From assembly GCF_002796985.1 (NCBI RefSeq), contig NZ_PEKX01000012.1, positions 124,001-188,000 on the forward strand: DNA of 64,000 nt, in the 5' to 3' direction. This DNA comes from Pseudomonas sp. GTDB lineage: Bacteria > Pseudomonadota > Gammaproteobacteria > Pseudomonadales > Pseudomonadaceae. Within the stretch, counting starts at the first letter, position 1, and every line of letters begins with the position of its first letter. Below, piece after piece: positions 34,419-45,934 of the stretch. The notes under the pieces were generated by a model. The model had not been told where the DNA came from. It ran no database searches and saw only the letters and a list, made by a program, of their open reading frames with translations. A program made the translations under genes and the position numbers.

Positions 34419-36280
34419 AAAGCCCCCGCCGCGCCGCGCTCTGCGCCGGCCTGTTGCTGGGACTGCTGGGCAGTGCGCAGGCCGCGCCGCAGCACGCCAT
34501 CACCCTGTATGACGAGGCGCCCAAGTACCCGGCGAACTTCAAGCACTTCGACTTCGTCAACGCCGATGCGCCCAAGGGCGGCACCCTGCGTCTCTCCGAC
34601 TTCGGCGGGTTCGACAGCCTCAATCCCTTCATCGCCAAGGGCAACTCCGCGCCGCAGATCAACCTGATCTACGACACCCTGACCTTCCACTCTCTCGACG
34701 AGCCCTTCACCGAATACGGCCTGCTCGCCGAGAAGATCGAGAAGGACCCGGAGCACCGCTTCGTACGCTACTACCTGCGCCCGGAAGCGCGCTTCCAGGA
34801 CGGCACGCCGGTCACCGCCGAAGACGTGGTGTTCACCTTCGAGACGCTGATGAAGGACGGCGACCCGATGTACCGCAACTACTACGCGGACGTCGACAAG
34901 GTGGTGGCCGAGGACAAGCTGCGCGTGCGCTTCGACTTCAAGCACGGCGACAACCGAGAGCTGCCGCTGATACTCGGCCAGCTGTCGATCCTGCCCAAGC
35001 ACTGGTGGGCCAGCCGCGACTTCAACAAGACCAACATGGAGCCGCCGCTGGGCAGCGGCCCGTACCGCATCGCCAAGGTCGAGGCCGGCCGCTCGATCCG
35101 CTACGAGAAGGTCAAGGACTGGTGGGGCGACAAGCTGGCGGTGAACCGCGGCTTCAACAACTTCGACGCCGTGGTGGTCGAGTCCTACCGCGACCTCACC
35201 GTCGCTCTGGAAGCCTTCAAGGCCGGGCAGTTCGACTTCAACGACGAGCGCATCGCGAAGAACTGGGCTACCGCCTACGACTCGCCAGCCGTGCGCGACG
35301 GCCGCATCGTCCGCGAGGAGCCGGTGAACGGCAATCCGTGGGGCATGCAGGCCTACGCCTTCAACATCCGCCGCCCGGTGTTCCAGGACCCGCGCGTGCG
35401 CGAGGCCATCACCAACCTGTTCGACTTCGAGTGGACCAACAAGCAACTGTTCTTCGGCTCCTACCTGCGCGACGGCAGCTACTTCGAGAACTCCGAAATG
35501 GCCGCCAAGGAGCTACCCGACGCCGAGGAACTGAAGATACTCGAACCGCTGCGCGACAAGCTGCCGCCACAGGTCTTCACCCAGGTCTACGTGCCACCCA
35601 CCAGCGACGGCAGCGGCATCATCCGCGAGCAGAAGCGCAAGGCCTACCAGTTGCTGCTGGAGGCCGGCTACAAGATCGAGAACGACAAGATGGTTGGTCC
35701 CGACGGCAAGCAGCTGAGCTTCGAGTTCATGCTCGCCCAGGCTGACTTCGAGCGCGTGCTGCTGCCCTTCAAGCGCAACCTCGCCGAGCTGGGCATCGAC
35801 ATGCAGCTGCGCCGCGTCGACGTCTCGCAGTACATCAATCGCCTGCGCTCGCGGGACTACGACATGATCGTCAGCAGCTGGCCACAGTCCAGCTCGCCGG
35901 GCAACGAGCAGCGCGAGTTCTGGCACTCCAGCAGCGCCGACAAGCCGGGCAGCCGCAACTTCATCGGCCTGCGCGACCCGGGCATCGACGCCCTGGTGGA
36001 AGCACTGATCAACGCCGACTCCCGCGAAAGCCTGGTGCGCCACGCCCGCGCCCTCGACCGCGCCCTGCTCTGGGGACACTACGTGGTGCCCAACTGGTAC
36101 CTGGGCAACTGGCGCCTCGCCTACTGGAACCGCATCGCCCACCCGGAAAAGTTGCCGCCGTACAGCTATGCACTGCAGACCTGGTGGCAGGCCCGCGACA
36201 AGGCCGTACCGACCAAGACGGACGCCAAGGCCACGAGCGCAGCACCGGCTGACGGCGCTGTCGCCCAAGGAACAAACTGA
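34415..36280 (+). CDS. nppA2: NppA2-type periplasmic solute-binding protein (SBP family 5)
   Basis: 621 residues, start fixed by the ATGA overlap with nppA1 and a signal peptide ([23 protein letters not shown]). It is a clear paralogue of the preceding protein: the same YPANF.HFD...[39 protein letters not shown] and [21 protein letters not shown] order. Two tandem binding proteins served by one permease imply a wider or dual substrate range. The C-terminus has an Ala/Thr/Lys-rich tail of about 30 residues. Its TGA shares the A with the ATG of the next gene. Confidence 0.9.
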   Translation: MKSPRRAALCAGLLLGLLGSAQAAPQHAITLYDEAPKYPANFKHFDFVNADAPKGGTLRLSDFGGFDSLNPFIAKGNSAPQINLIYDTLTFHSLDEPFTEYGLLAEKIEKDPEHRFVRYYLRPEARFQDGTPVTAEDVVFTFETLMKDGDPMYRNYYADVDKVVAEDKLRVRFDFKHGDNRELPLILGQLSILPKHWWASRDFNKTNMEPPLGSGPYRIAKVEAGRSIRYEKVKDWWGDKLAVNRGFNNFDAVVVESYRDLTVALEAFKAGQFDFNDERIAKNWATAYDSPAVRDGRIVREEPVNGNPWGMQAYAFNIRRPVFQDPRVREAITNLFDFEWTNKQLFFGSYLRDGSYFENSEMAAKELPDAEELKILEPLRDKLPPQVFTQVYVPPTSDGSGIIREQKRKAYQLLLEAGYKIENDKMVGPDGKQLSFEFMLAQADFERVLLPFKRNLAELGIDMQLRRVDVSQYINRLRSRDYDMIVSSWPQSSSPGNEQREFWHSSSADKPGSRNFIGLRDPGIDALVEALINADSRESLVRHARALDRALLWGHYVVPNWYLGNWRLAYWNRIAHPEKLPPYSYALQTWWQARDKAVPTKTDAKATSAAPADGAVAQGTN

Positions 36281-37362
36281 TGCTGGCCTACATCCTGCGG
36301 CGCCTGCTGCTGATCATTCCCACGCTGTTCGGCATCCTGCTGATCAACTTCATCATCATCCAGGCTGCCCCCGGTGGCCCAGTGGAGCAGATGATCGCCA
36401 AGCTGGAAGGCTTCGACGCTGCCAGCGGCGGCGCCACCGGGCGCATCTCTGGCGGCGGCGGTGAAGTCCCCGCCGCCGGTACGCACTACCGTGGCGCCCA
36501 GGGCCTCGACCCCGAGCTGGTGAAGGAAATCGAGCGCATGTATGGCTTCGACAAGCCGGCGCCCGAGCGCTTCTGGATCATGCTCAAGAACTACGTGCAC
36601 CTGGACTTCGGCCAGAGCTTCTTCCGCGACGCCAAGGTCACCGACCTGATCGTCGAGAAGCTGCCGGTCTCCATCTCCCTCGGGTTGTGGAGCACACTGA
36701 TCATGTACCTGGTGTCGATCCCGCTGGGCATCGCCAAGGCGGTGCGCCACGGCAGCCACTTCGACGTCTGGACCAGTTCGGCGATCATCGTCGGCTACGC
36801 CATCCCCGCCTTCCTCTTCGCCATCCTGCTGGTGGTGCTGTTCGCCGGCGGCAGCTACTGGGACTGGTTCCCGCTGCGAGGACTCACGTCCAACAACTTC
36901 GACGAGCTGACCTGGGGCGGCAAGGTCCGCGACTACTTCTGGCACCTGGCGTTGCCGATCACCGCGCTGGTGATCGGCAACTTCGCCACCATCACCCTGC
37001 TGACCAAGAACAGCTTCCTCGACGAAATCGGCAAGCAGTACGTGGTCACCGCCCGCGCCAAGGGCCTGACCGAGCGCCGCGTGCTCTACGGCCACGTATT
37101 CCGCAACGCCATGCTGCTGATCATCGCCGGCCTGCCCTCGGCCCTGCTGGGCATCTTCTTCACCGGCTCGCTGCTGATCGAGGTGATCTTCTCCCTCGAC
37201 GGCCTGGGCCTGCTCAGCTTCGAGGCGGCATTGAACCGCGACTACCCGGTAGTGTTCGGCACGCTGTTCATCTTCACCCTGTTCGGCCTGATCATGAAAC
37301 TGGTCAGCGACGTCCTCTACACGCTGGTCGATCCGCGCATCGACTTCGAGAACCGGGAGTAA
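36280..37362 (+). CDS. nppB: NppB-type inner-membrane permease subunit (YejB-like)
   Basis: 360 residues with six membrane helices. The N-terminus [37 protein letters not shown] is the DppB/YejB hallmark, and the EAA loop [24 protein letters not shown] (reading [11 protein letters not shown]...) contacts the ATPase. Between TM1 and TM2 is a long periplasmic insert with a Gly-rich stretch ([20 protein letters not shown]), typical of YejB and absent from DppB. ATG overlaps the nppA2 stop. Confidence 0.9.
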   Translation: MLAYILRRLLLIIPTLFGILLINFIIIQAAPGGPVEQMIAKLEGFDAASGGATGRISGGGGEVPAAGTHYRGAQGLDPELVKEIERMYGFDKPAPERFWIMLKNYVHLDFGQSFFRDAKVTDLIVEKLPVSISLGLWSTLIMYLVSIPLGIAKAVRHGSHFDVWTSSAIIVGYAIPAFLFAILLVVLFAGGSYWDWFPLRGLTSNNFDELTWGGKVRDYFWHLALPITALVIGNFATITLLTKNSFLDEIGKQYVVTARAKGLTERRVLYGHVFRNAMLLIIAGLPSALLGIFFTGSLLIEVIFSLDGLGLLSFEAALNRDYPVVFGTLFIFTLFGLIMKLVSDVLYTLVDPRIDFENRE

Positions 37363-37366
37363 TCCG

Positions 37367-38386
37367 ATGCGCCTGTCTCCCATCAATCAGCGCCGCTGGG
37401 CGCGCTTCAAGGCCAACAAGCGCGGCTGGTGGTCACTCTGGCTGTTCCTTACGCTGTTCGTCCTCAGCCTGGGTGCCGAGCTGATCGCCAACGACAAGCC
37501 GCTGGCCATCCGTTACGACGGCGAGTGGTACTTCCCGGTGGTCAAGCGCTATCCGGAAACCGCCTTCGGTGGCGAATTCCCCATGGAGGCCAACTACAAG
37601 AGCCCGTACATGCGCGAGCAGATCGCGCAGAAAGACGGCTGGATTCTCTGGCCGCCGATCGCCTACAGCTACGACACCATCAACTACGACCTGCGGGTGC
37701 CGGCCCCCTCGGCGCCCACCGCGGAAAACTGGCTGGGCACCGACGACCAGGCCCGTGACGTGATGGCGCGGGTGATCTATGGCTTCCGCGTGTCGGTGCT
37801 TTTCGCCCTGATCCTCACCGTGCTCAGTTCCCTCATCGGCGTCATCGTCGGCGCACTGCAGGGCTTCTACGGCGGCTGGGTCGACCTGCTCGGCCAGCGC
37901 TTCCTGGAAATCTGGTCGGGCCTGCCGGTGCTCTACCTGCTGATCATCCTCGCCAGCTTCGTCCAGCCAAGCTTCTGGTGGTTGCTGGGAATCATGCTGC
38001 TGTTCTCCTGGATGAGCCTGGTGGACGTGGTGCGCGCCGAGTTCCTCCGTGGCCGCAACCTGGAGTATGTGCGTGCCGCCCGCGCCCTGGGCATGCGCAA
38101 CGGGGCGATCATGTTCCGCCATATCCTGCCCAACGCAATGATCTCCACCCTGACCTTCATGCCCTTCATCCTCACCGGCGCGATCGGCACCCTGACCTCC
38201 CTGGACTTCCTCGGCTTTGGCCTGCCTGCCGGCTCTCCGTCGCTGGGCGAACTGGTCGCCCAGGGCAAGTCCAACCTGCAGGCACCTTGGCTGGGCATCA
38301 GTGCCTTCGTGGTGCTGGCCGTAATGCTTAGCCTGCTGGTGTTCATCGGCGAAGCCGCCCGCGATGCCTTCGACCCGAGGAAGTGA
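37367..38386 (+). CDS. nppC: NppC-type inner-membrane permease subunit (YejE-like)
   Basis: 339 residues, four bases after nppB. It begins with the polar SPINQRRWARFKANKRGWWSLW that precedes TM1 in DppC/YejE proteins, has a long periplasmic loop containing WYFPVVKRYPETAFGGEFPME and a GTDDQARDVMARVIYGFRVS entry into the permease core, and the EAA motif EYVRAARALGMRNGAIMFRHILPNA. Together with NppB it forms the channel. Confidence 0.9.
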   Translation: MRLSPINQRRWARFKANKRGWWSLWLFLTLFVLSLGAELIANDKPLAIRYDGEWYFPVVKRYPETAFGGEFPMEANYKSPYMREQIAQKDGWILWPPIAYSYDTINYDLRVPAPSAPTAENWLGTDDQARDVMARVIYGFRVSVLFALILTVLSSLIGVIVGALQGFYGGWVDLLGQRFLEIWSGLPVLYLLIILASFVQPSFWWLLGIMLLFSWMSLVDVVRAEFLRGRNLEYVRAARALGMRNGAIMFRHILPNAMISTLTFMPFILTGAIGTLTSLDFLGFGLPAGSPSLGELVAQGKSNLQAPWLGISAFVVLAVMLSLLVFIGEAARDAFDPRK

Positions 38387-38387
38387 C

Positions 38388-39998
38388 ATGACCCAGAACG
38401 AGAACCTCATCGAAGTCCGCGACCTGTCCGTCGATTTCCTCTGCGGCGACGAGCAGGTGCGCGCGGTGGAACACATCAGCTTCGACATCCGCAAGGGCGA
38501 GACCCTGGCGCTGGTGGGTGAAAGCGGCTCCGGCAAATCGGTCACCGCGCACTCCATCCTGCGCCTGCTGCCCTACCCCACCGCCAGCCACCCCTCCGGC
38601 AGCGTCCAGTACGCCGGCAAGGACCTGCTCAAGCTGCCCGAGCGCAAGCTGCGCAGCATTCGCGGCAACCGCGTCGCCATGGTGTTCCAGGAACCCATGA
38701 CCTCGCTGAACCCGCTGCACACCATCGAGAAGCAGATCGGTGAAGTGCTGGCTCTGCACAAAGGTATGAGCGGTGCTCAAGCCCGTGCGCGCACGCTGGA
38801 ACTGCTGGACCTGGTCGGCATTCCCAACCCCTCCACTCGCCTCAAGGCCTACCCCCATGAGCTTTCTGGCGGCCAGCGGCAACGGGTGATGATCGCCATG
38901 GCGCTGGCCTGCGAGCCGGAGTTGCTGATCGCCGACGAACCGACCACGGCGCTGGACGTCACCGTGCAACTGAAAATCCTCGACCTGCTGCGCGATCTGC
39001 AGCAGCGGCTGGGCATGGCCATGCTGCTGATTACCCACGATCTGAACCTGGTTCGGCGCATCGCCCATCGCGTCTGCGTCATGAAGCGCGGGAGCATCGT
39101 CGAGCAGGCCGATTGCGAAACCCTCTTCGAGGCGCCACAGCACCCCTACACGCGTGAATTGCTCGGTGCCGAACCCAGTGGCACCCCCGCGCAGAACGAG
39201 CCCGGTGCGCCGCTGCTGGAGGTCGACGACCTGCGCGTGTGGTTCCCGATCAAGAAAGGCGTGTTCCGCAAAACCGTCGACCACGTCAAGGCGGTGGACG
39301 GCATCGACTTCAGCCTGCCGCGCGGGCAGACCCTGGGCATCGTCGGCGAGAGCGGTTCGGGCAAGTCGACCCTGGGCCTGGCCATCCTGCGCCTGATCAA
39401 CAGCCAGGGTGGCATTCGCTTCGAGGGCCAGGCCATCGAAGGCATGAACCAGGCGGAAGTCAGGCCTCTGCGCCGCGAGATGCAGGTAGTCTTCCAGGAC
39501 CCGTTCGGCAGCCTCAGCCCGCGCATGTCGGTGGGCCAGATCGTCGGCGAAGGCCTGGAAATCCATGGCATGGGCACAGCCGAGGAGCGCGAGCGGGCGA
39601 TCATCGAAGCGCTCAAGGAAGTCGGCCTCGACCCGGACACCCGCCACCGCTACCCCCACGAGTTCTCCGGGGGCCAGCGACAGCGCATCGCCATCGCCCG
39701 CGCGCTGGTGCTCAAGCCGGCGCTGATCCTGCTGGACGAGCCGACCTCGGCCCTGGACCGCACCGTGCAGCGCCAGGTGGTCGAACTGCTGCGCGGGCTG
39801 CAGGCCAAGTACAACCTGACCTACTTGTTCATCAGCCACGACCTGGCGGTGGTGAAAGCCCTCAGCCACCAGCTGATGGTGATCCGCCACGGCAAGGTAG
39901 TCGAACAGGGATTGGCCGAGGAAGTCTTCGCCGCGCCACAGCATGCCTACACGCAGCAACTGCTGGAGGCAGCCTTCATGGTGCCCACTCAAGCCTGA
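38388..39998 (+). CDS. nppD: NppD-type duplicated ABC ATPase (YejF-like)
   Basis: 536 residues from the ATG one base after the nppC stop. Two complete ABC domains are fused: Walker A GESGSGKS near residue 45 and again near 320, signature LSGGQRQRV near 163 and FSGGQRQRI near 428, each with Walker B and D-loop ([22 protein letters not shown]). Each half ends with the oligopeptide-transporter C-terminal region ([20 protein letters not shown]). A single fused ATPase is the rule for YejF-type importers; Dpp uses two. Last gene of the operon; fabI follows after 27 bases and could be read through. Confidence 0.92.
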   Translation: MTQNENLIEVRDLSVDFLCGDEQVRAVEHISFDIRKGETLALVGESGSGKSVTAHSILRLLPYPTASHPSGSVQYAGKDLLKLPERKLRSIRGNRVAMVFQEPMTSLNPLHTIEKQIGEVLALHKGMSGAQARARTLELLDLVGIPNPSTRLKAYPHELSGGQRQRVMIAMALACEPELLIADEPTTALDVTVQLKILDLLRDLQQRLGMAMLLITHDLNLVRRIAHRVCVMKRGSIVEQADCETLFEAPQHPYTRELLGAEPSGTPAQNEPGAPLLEVDDLRVWFPIKKGVFRKTVDHVKAVDGIDFSLPRGQTLGIVGESGSGKSTLGLAILRLINSQGGIRFEGQAIEGMNQAEVRPLRREMQVVFQDPFGSLSPRMSVGQIVGEGLEIHGMGTAEERERAIIEALKEVGLDPDTRHRYPHEFSGGQRQRIAIARALVLKPALILLDEPTSALDRTVQRQVVELLRGLQAKYNLTYLFISHDLAVVKALSHQLMVIRHGKVVEQGLAEEVFAAPQHAYTQQLLEAAFMVPTQA

Positions 39999-40025
39999 GC
40001 CAACAGCAGACAAGGAAGCAATCAC

Positions 40026-40823
40026 ATGGGGTTTCTCGCCGGTAAACGCGTACTGATCGTCGGTGTCGCCAGCAAGCTGTCCATCGCCTCCGGCATCGCC
40101 GCGGCGATGCACCGTGAAGGCGCCGAGCTCGCCTTCACCTACCAGAACGACAAGCTCAAGGGCCGCGTCGAGGAATTCGCCGCCGGTTGGGGCTCCAGAG
40201 CCGGACTGTGCTTCCCCTGCGACGTGACCAGCGATGCGGACATCGAAGCCGTGTTCGCCGCGCTGGCGAAGCAGTGGGACGGCCTGGACTGCATCGTCCA
40301 CTCGGTGGGGTTCGCGCCGGGCGATCAGCTCGACGGCGACTTCACCGAAGTCACCACCCGCGACGGCTTCCGCATCGCCCACGACATCAGCGCCTACAGC
40401 TTCGTCGCCCTGGCCAAGGCCGGCCGCGCATTGATGAGGGGCCGTAACGGCAGCCTGCTCACCCTCTCCTACCTGGGCGCCGAGCGCACCCTGCCCAACT
40501 ACAATGTCATGGGCATGGCCAAGGCCAGCCTGGAAGCCGGTGTGCGCTACCTGGCCGGCAGCCTCGGCCCAGAAGGCACCCGCGTCAACGCGATCTCCGC
40601 AGGCCCGATCCGCACCCTGGCCGCCTCGGGCATCAAGAGCTTCCGCAAGATGCTCGCCGCCAACGAACGCCAGACTCCGCTGCGGCGTAACGTGACCATC
40701 GAGGAAGTCGGCAATGCCGGCGCCTTCCTCTGCTCGGACCTCGCCAGCGGCATCAGCGGCGAGATCCTCTATGTCGACGGCGGCTTCAACACCACCGCCA
40801 TGGGCCCGCTGGCCGACGACTGA
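40026..40823 (+). CDS. fabI: Enoyl-ACP reductase FabI (NADH)
   Basis: 265 residues. An atypical SDR: cofactor loop [14 protein letters not shown], then Tyr149, Tyr159 and Lys166 in [20 protein letters not shown] (the Y-x6-Y-x6-K arrangement) and [13 protein letters not shown]. It catalyses the last reduction step of each fatty-acid elongation cycle and is the target of triclosan. No obvious promoter between nppD and fabI, so partial co-transcription is possible. In PAO1 the same neighbour relation exists. Confidence 0.96.
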   Translation: MGFLAGKRVLIVGVASKLSIASGIAAAMHREGAELAFTYQNDKLKGRVEEFAAGWGSRAGLCFPCDVTSDADIEAVFAALAKQWDGLDCIVHSVGFAPGDQLDGDFTEVTTRDGFRIAHDISAYSFVALAKAGRALMRGRNGSLLTLSYLGAERTLPNYNVMGMAKASLEAGVRYLAGSLGPEGTRVNAISAGPIRTLAASGIKSFRKMLAANERQTPLRRNVTIEEVGNAGAFLCSDLASGISGEILYVDGGFNTTAMGPLADD

Positions 40824-40841
40824 GCCTTCCCACAGGCAAAG

Positions 40842-40866
40842 AAAAAGGCCGCTGATGCGGCCTTTT
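40842..40866. terminator. Bidirectional terminator between fabI and ppiD
   Basis: AAAAAGGCCGC-TGAT-GCGGCCTTTT between two convergent genes. Confidence 0.9.
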
Positions 40867-40910
40867 CCTTTACTGCGCAAAACGAGGGCCGCTTGCGCGA
40901 CCCCAGTCTC

Positions 40911-42800
40911 TTACTTCTTGGCTTCGTCGAATTTCTCGATCTTCGCCTGATCCTGCAGGTAGCGACGGAACGCAGCGAAGTCGTCCTGGCCGCTACGCGA
41001 AGCGAGGAAGCGCTGGTACATCGCCTTCTCTTCTTCGGTCGGCTTGCCTTCCGGCTCGCTCACACCGCTGAGCTTGACCAGTACGAAGTCGCCGTTCTGC
41101 AGCGCGACACCACCGAGGCTGGGCTTGTCGGCACCCTCCGGGCGAGCCATGCGGAACACGCTCTGCAGCACGACCGGATCGACACCTTCCTGACCGCGGG
41201 CGGCAGCTTCCACAACCTTCCACTGCTGGCCTTCCTGAGCCTGGGTCAGCGGGATCTTGCCGTCGCGCAGACCTGCCAGCAGCGCTTCGCCACGGGTCTT
41301 GGCATCGGCGGCAGCATGCTCGACCTGCAGACGCTTGAGGATGCTATCGCTGACCTGCTCCAGGGTTTCCTGCTCAGGCTTGTGATGCTCCTTCACGCGC
41401 AGCACGACCACAGTATCCGGATCCAGCTCGATAGCTCCGCTATTGGCAGCCTCTTCCAGCACTTCAGGGCTGAAAGCGGCCTGGATGACCTGGCGATTGG
41501 CGGTGACGCCTTCGCCGCCTTCACGGCCAAACGGCTTGCTCGTCTGCACCTTCAAGCCCATGTCCTGAGCCGGCTGCCCCAGATCGGAAGCCTCGTAGGC
41601 GGAGCTTTCCAGTTGCTTGGTAGCATCGACGAAACGCTGCTCGACCAGTTGGGTCTTGGCTTCGTGTTCCAGTTTCGCCTTCAGGCTGTCGAAGGTCGGG
41701 ACTTCCGGCGCTTCGACTCCCAGCAGCTTGATCAGATGCCAGCCGTAGGAGGTCTTCACCGGAGCGGAGACTTCGCCCTTCTTCAGCGCATACAGCGCTT
41801 CCTCGAAGGCCGGGTCATACACGCCGCGACCAGCGAAGCCCAGGTCGCCACCGTTGGCGGCGGAACCGGTGTCGTTAGACAACTCCTTGGCCAGCTTGGC
41901 AAAGTCTTCGCCCTTGTCCAGGCGCGCCTTGATCTCGTCGATCTTGGCCTTGGCCTGCTGGTCGTTCTGCTTATCGTTCACCTCGATCAGGATGTGCGCG
42001 GCGTCGCGCTGCTCGGCCAGGCCGGCGATTTCCTTCTGATAGAGGGCATCGAGGTCTTCCTTCTTCACTTCGACCTGATCGAAGAAGCCAGACTTCTTCA
42101 GCTCGACGTAGTCGATGGTGACCTGCTCGGGCGTCATGAACTCGGTGCTGTGCGCGTCGTAGTACGCCTTGATCTCGCTATCCTCGACTTTGCTCTTGGC
42201 CGGGTCGGCCTTGAGGGTCAGGGTGGCAAAGTCACGGGTCTGCTTCTCCAGTCGCGCAAAGGCATTCAGTTCATCGTCGGTGACGAAGCCAGTACCGGCG
42301 ATGCCGGCACGCAGTTGGCCCATCAACATTTCCTCGCCAAACATGCGGCGGAACTGCATGCGGTCGTAGCCCATCTGGCGGATGACCTGGTCGAAGCGAT
42401 CGGCACTGAACTTGCCATCTACCTGGAACTCAGGGGTCGACAGGATCAGTTGATCCAGCGCCTGCTGAGAGAAGGAGAACTTGTCATTCTGCGCAGCTTG
42501 CAGGATCAGCTTGCGCTCGATGAGCGACTTCAGCGCGGATTCCCTGAGCAGCTTGTCATCGAGCATGGATGCATCGAAGTCCTTGCCCAGGCGCTGCATC
42601 AGCTGACGACGCTGCATGTCCGCAGCCTGTTGCAGCTCCGACAGAGCGATGTCATCGCCATTGACCTGAGCGGCGACGTTCTCGTGGTGGGTTGCGCGAA
42701 TGATCTGATCGAACCCGGTCAAAGCCATGAGGACAACGATCACGCCCAGGATGGTCTTGGTGATCCAGCCTTGGGAATTGTCCCTGATGTTTTGCAGCAT
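40911..42800 (-). CDS. ppiD: Periplasmic folding chaperone PpiD (SurA-like, parvulin domain)
   Basis: 629 residues from MLQNIRDNSQGWITKTILGV (ATG at 42798-42800, GGGGG upstream). One N-terminal membrane helix (about 13-33), then a SurA-N-like domain (DMQRRQLMQRLGKDFD), and a parvulin domain around 265-355 (AAHILIEVNDKQ ... GGDLGFAGRGVYDPAFEEALYALKKGEVSAPVKTSYGWHLIKL). PpiD is anchored in the inner membrane and helps new outer-membrane and periplasmic proteins fold; its own isomerase activity is weak in E. coli. It follows hupB in the conserved lon-hupB-ppiD order. Confidence 0.93.
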   Translation of the reverse strand: MLQNIRDNSQGWITKTILGVIVVLMALTGFDQIIRATHHENVAAQVNGDDIALSELQQAADMQRRQLMQRLGKDFDASMLDDKLLRESALKSLIERKLILQAAQNDKFSFSQQALDQLILSTPEFQVDGKFSADRFDQVIRQMGYDRMQFRRMFGEEMLMGQLRAGIAGTGFVTDDELNAFARLEKQTRDFATLTLKADPAKSKVEDSEIKAYYDAHSTEFMTPEQVTIDYVELKKSGFFDQVEVKKEDLDALYQKEIAGLAEQRDAAHILIEVNDKQNDQQAKAKIDEIKARLDKGEDFAKLAKELSNDTGSAANGGDLGFAGRGVYDPAFEEALYALKKGEVSAPVKTSYGWHLIKLLGVEAPEVPTFDSLKAKLEHEAKTQLVEQRFVDATKQLESSAYEASDLGQPAQDMGLKVQTSKPFGREGGEGVTANRQVIQAAFSPEVLEEAANSGAIELDPDTVVVLRVKEHHKPEQETLEQVSDSILKRLQVEHAAADAKTRGEALLAGLRDGKIPLTQAQEGQQWKVVEAAARGQEGVDPVVLQSVFRMARPEGADKPSLGGVALQNGDFVLVKLSGVSEPEGKPTEEEKAMYQRFLASRSGQDDFAAFRRYLQDQAKIEKFDEAKK

Positions 42801-42867
42801 GCGGCCCCCGACGCGGCCACGACCCACCTTCAATGGCGGCGCGGCGTGGAAAAAAGGCGGATATAAG

Positions 42868-42892
42868 AAAGGCGCATCCGAGGATGCGCCTT
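42868..42892 (-). terminator. Terminator-like hairpin between hupB and ppiD
   Basis: GGCGCATCC-GA-GGATGCGCC (42871-42890) flanked by AAA and TT; on the minus strand it lies 135 bases after hupB. Confidence 0.7.
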
Positions 42893-43026
42893 CTCGTAAC
42901 GAGTGGAGCTTGCGGGCTTGAGCCCGTGACCCCCGATGATTCCAACCGACCTACGCCAGCCGGGTCACCGCTCCGTGACCAGCCCAGCCGAAGCTGAACT
43001 GGTACAGGTCAAGTCCAAAAAGACGC

Positions 43027-43299
43027 TTAGTTGACAGCGTCCTTGAGGGCTTTACCGGCTTTGAAGCCCGGGATCTTAGCAGCAGCGATCTTGATCGGCT
43101 TGCCGGTTTGCGGGTTGCGACCGGTGCGAGCAGCGCGCTCTTTGACAGCGAAGGTGCCGAAGCCTACCAGTACGACGGAGTCACCAGCCTTCAGGGCGCC
43201 AGTTACGGACTCGATCACCGCGTCCAGAGCGCGACCGGCAACAGCTTTCGGGATATCAGCAGATGCGGCGATAGCATCGATCAGTTCCGACTTGTTCAC
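43027..43299 (-). CDS. hupB: DNA-binding protein HU-beta
   Basis: 90 residues, a single HU fold. [37 protein letters not shown] forms the dimer core; [27 protein letters not shown] is the DNA-gripping arm with the invariant RNPxTG. HU bends DNA and organises the nucleoid. Sits between lon and ppiD as in most gammaproteobacteria. Confidence 0.96.
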   Translation of the reverse strand: MNKSELIDAIAASADIPKAVAGRALDAVIESVTGALKAGDSVVLVGFGTFAVKERAARTGRNPQTGKPIKIAAAKIPGFKAGKALKDAVN

Positions 43300-43435
43300 T
43301 CTAAGTCCCCTTATTTCTGTTGAGTATGTTTCTATGTGTAAGGTCTAAGCAAAAGCAGGTGTTGGTTTGCCAACTGACAAAGCAAGTGCCGCTTTATAAC
43401 AAGGGCTCAAAAACAGTGTCAAGAAAGCCCCCCAA

Positions 43436-45832
43436 CTAATGCGTGCTGATTCGCTCCTTGGAATCAGACTCGCGCTTCTCATCCTTTGCAACCATCTCGG
43501 GAGCCGCATCGGGCAAGGGCTCCGGGGCGTATTGCAGCGCAATTTGCAGGACCTCGTCAATCCATTTAACCGGTTTAATAACGAGATCGGCCTTAATATT
43601 ATCCGGAATTTCCCTAAGGTCTCGTACGTTTTCCTCGGGAATGATCACAGTCTTGATTCCCCCCCGGTGTGCTGCGAGAAGTTTTTCCTTCAGGCCGCCA
43701 ATGGCCAGAACCTGACCTCGCAGGGTGATCTCGCCGGTCATCGCAACGTCCGCACGCACCGGGATCTGGGTGATTGCCGAAACCAGTGCAGTGCACATGC
43801 CAATGCCCGCGCTAGGGCCGTCCTTGGGCGTCGCGCCCTCCGGCACGTGGATGTGGATATCATGCTTCTCGTGGAAGTCCGGGGCAATGCCCAGGCTCTT
43901 CGAACGACTACGAACCACAGTCAATGCAGCGGTGATGGACTCCGCCATGACGTCGCCCAGTGAGCCGGTTTTTGTCAATGCACCCTTGCCGGGCACCATG
44001 GCCGATTCGATGGTCAGCAGTTCGCCGCCCACCTGCGTCCAAGCCAAACCGGTCACCTGGCCGATCTGGTCCTGCTGCTCGGCCAGGCCGTAGCGGAACT
44101 TGCGCACACCCAGGTAGTTTTCCAGCGAATCCGGCGTTGCCACAGCGTCGATACGCTTGGCCTTGCCACCATCCTTCACCGCCTTGCGGCAGACCTTGGC
44201 GATCTGACGCTCAAGGCTACGCACGCCGGCTTCGCGGGTGTAGTAGCGAATGATGTCGCGGGTAGCCGCTTCCTCGAAGACCAGTTCGTCCTTCTTGAGA
44301 CCATTAGCCGCAGTCTGTTTCGGTACAAGATATTTCGAGGCGATGTTGATCTTCTCGTCCTCGGTGTAGCCCGGCAGACGGATGACTTCCATGCGGTCCA
44401 GCAGTGCTGCCGGAATGTTCATGGAGTTCGCCGTGCAGAGGAACATCACGTCGGAGAGGTCGTAGTCGACTTCGAGGTAGTGGTCGTTGAAATTGTGGTT
44501 CTGTTCCGGGTCGAGTACTTCCAGCAGCGCGGATGCGGGGTCGCCGCGCATGTCGCTGCCCATCTTATCAATCTCATCCAGCAGGAATAGCGGGTTGCGC
44601 ACGCCTACCTTGGTCATCTTCTGGATCAGGCGACCGGGCATGGAACCGATATAGGTACGACGGTGGCCACGAATTTCGGCCTCGTCACGCACGCCGCCCA
44701 GGGCCATGCGCACGAACTTGCGGTTGGTGGCGCGAGCGATGGACTCGGCCAGCGAGGTCTTGCCCACGCCGGGCGGGCCGACCAGGCAGAGCACTGGACC
44801 CTTGAGCTTCTTCACGCGCTTCTGCACGGCGAGATACTCGAGGATGCGCTCTTTGACCTCTTCCAGACCGTAGTGGTCTGCATCGAGGATATCCTCGGCC
44901 TTGTCCAGGTCGTGGCGCACCTTGCTTTCAGCCTTCCACGGCACATTCACCAGCCAATCGATATAGGAACGCACCACGGTCGCCTCGGCGGACATCGGCG
45001 ACATCTGCTTGAGCTTGTTCAGCTCGGCAGTGGCCTTGGCCATGGCTTCCTTGGTCAGACCGGCAGCGTCAATGCGCTTCTTAAGCTCTTCGACTTCGTT
45101 ATGGCCTTCATCGATGTCACCCAGTTCTTTCTGGATGGCCTTCATCTGTTCGTTGAGGTAGTACTCGCGCTGGCTGCGCTCCATCTGCTTCTTCACGCGG
45201 CCGCGAATTCGCTTCTCGACCTGCAGCAGGTCGATTTCGGCGTCCAGCATCGCCAGCACATGCTCGACGCGGGCAGACAGCTCGGTGATTTCGAGGATTT
45301 CCTGCTTCTGCTCGATCTTCAACGCCATATGGGCCGCCATGGTGTCCACCAGGCGACCGGGCTCATCGATGCTGTTGAGCGAGGACAGGACTTCGGCCGG
45401 GACCTTCTTGCCCAGTTGTACGTACTGCTCGAACTGGCTGAGCAGGCTGCGCGTGAAAACTTCGGATTCGCGCTCGCCGACAGAGGGCTCATCAATGATC
45501 GACACTTCGGCGCGGCAGTAGGCCTCCTCGTCGATGAAGCGTTCTACCTGGCCTCGCTGCTCGCCTTCCACCAGCACCTTGACGGTGCCATCGGGCAGTT
45601 TCAGCAGTTGCAGGACGGTAGCGACCGTACCCATGCGGTACAGGCCGTCTTCACCCGGATCATCGTCAGCAGGATTCTTCTGCGCCAGCAACAGGATCTG
45701 CTTGTCGCCGGTCATGGCGGCCTCGAGGGCCTCGATGGATTTCTCACGACCCACGAACAGCGGGATGACCATGTGCGGATAAACCACTACGTCACGCAGG
45801 GGCAGCAGGGGCAACTCGACGAGTGTTTTCAT
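43436..45832 (-). CDS. lon: ATP-dependent protease Lon
   Basis: 798 residues from [21 protein letters not shown] (ATG 45830-45832), the normal family start and length. LAN substrate-binding domain to about residue 200, coiled linker, AAA+ module with GPPGVGKTS near 350 and LLDEIDKMG, and the S16 protease with the Ser in DGPSAGIGM (about 674) and the Lys in GGLKEKLL (about 716). Degrades unfolded and specific regulatory proteins. The upstream region holds a sigma32-type promoter. The C-terminus is Asp/Glu/Lys-rich. Confidence 0.96.
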   Translation of the reverse strand: MKTLVELPLLPLRDVVVYPHMVIPLFVGREKSIEALEAAMTGDKQILLLAQKNPADDDPGEDGLYRMGTVATVLQLLKLPDGTVKVLVEGEQRGQVERFIDEEAYCRAEVSIIDEPSVGERESEVFTRSLLSQFEQYVQLGKKVPAEVLSSLNSIDEPGRLVDTMAAHMALKIEQKQEILEITELSARVEHVLAMLDAEIDLLQVEKRIRGRVKKQMERSQREYYLNEQMKAIQKELGDIDEGHNEVEELKKRIDAAGLTKEAMAKATAELNKLKQMSPMSAEATVVRSYIDWLVNVPWKAESKVRHDLDKAEDILDADHYGLEEVKERILEYLAVQKRVKKLKGPVLCLVGPPGVGKTSLAESIARATNRKFVRMALGGVRDEAEIRGHRRTYIGSMPGRLIQKMTKVGVRNPLFLLDEIDKMGSDMRGDPASALLEVLDPEQNHNFNDHYLEVDYDLSDVMFLCTANSMNIPAALLDRMEVIRLPGYTEDEKINIASKYLVPKQTAANGLKKDELVFEEAATRDIIRYYTREAGVRSLERQIAKVCRKAVKDGGKAKRIDAVATPDSLENYLGVRKFRYGLAEQQDQIGQVTGLAWTQVGGELLTIESAMVPGKGALTKTGSLGDVMAESITAALTVVRSRSKSLGIAPDFHEKHDIHIHVPEGATPKDGPSAGIGMCTALVSAITQIPVRADVAMTGEITLRGQVLAIGGLKEKLLAAHRGGIKTVIIPEENVRDLREIPDNIKADLVIKPVKWIDEVLQIALQYAPEPLPDAAPEMVAKDEKRESDSKERISTH

Positions 45833-45890
45833 GATATTCGGCTCTACAGCGGCACTTGGCCATAACGATGGGGTTTGGACCCTTCGGCCT

Positions 45891-45920
45891 AAGATGGGGT
45901 TAGGACTGGGAAAAAACAAG
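45891..45920 (-). promoter_or_regulatory. Sigma32 (heat-shock) promoter of lon
   Basis: On the minus strand CTTGTTT (45914-45920), a 14-base spacer, then CCCCATCTT (45891-45899). This closely matches the RpoH consensus CTTGAAA-N13/14-CCCCATNT. It lies about 58 bases upstream of the lon start codon, a proper distance. Confidence 0.78.
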
Positions 45921-45934
45921 CGCGGTAGATGGGA

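Noticed and set aside
38343..40880. Long open frame antisense to the ABC ATPase and fabI
   Set aside because: Both sense genes have all family motifs; nothing supports the reverse product.
42893..43026. tRNA remnant or small gene between ppiD and hupB
   Set aside because: Short palindromes (CGGGCT-TG-AGCCCG, GGTCACCG-CTC-CGTGACC) occur but no tRNA arms or supported frame can be assembled.
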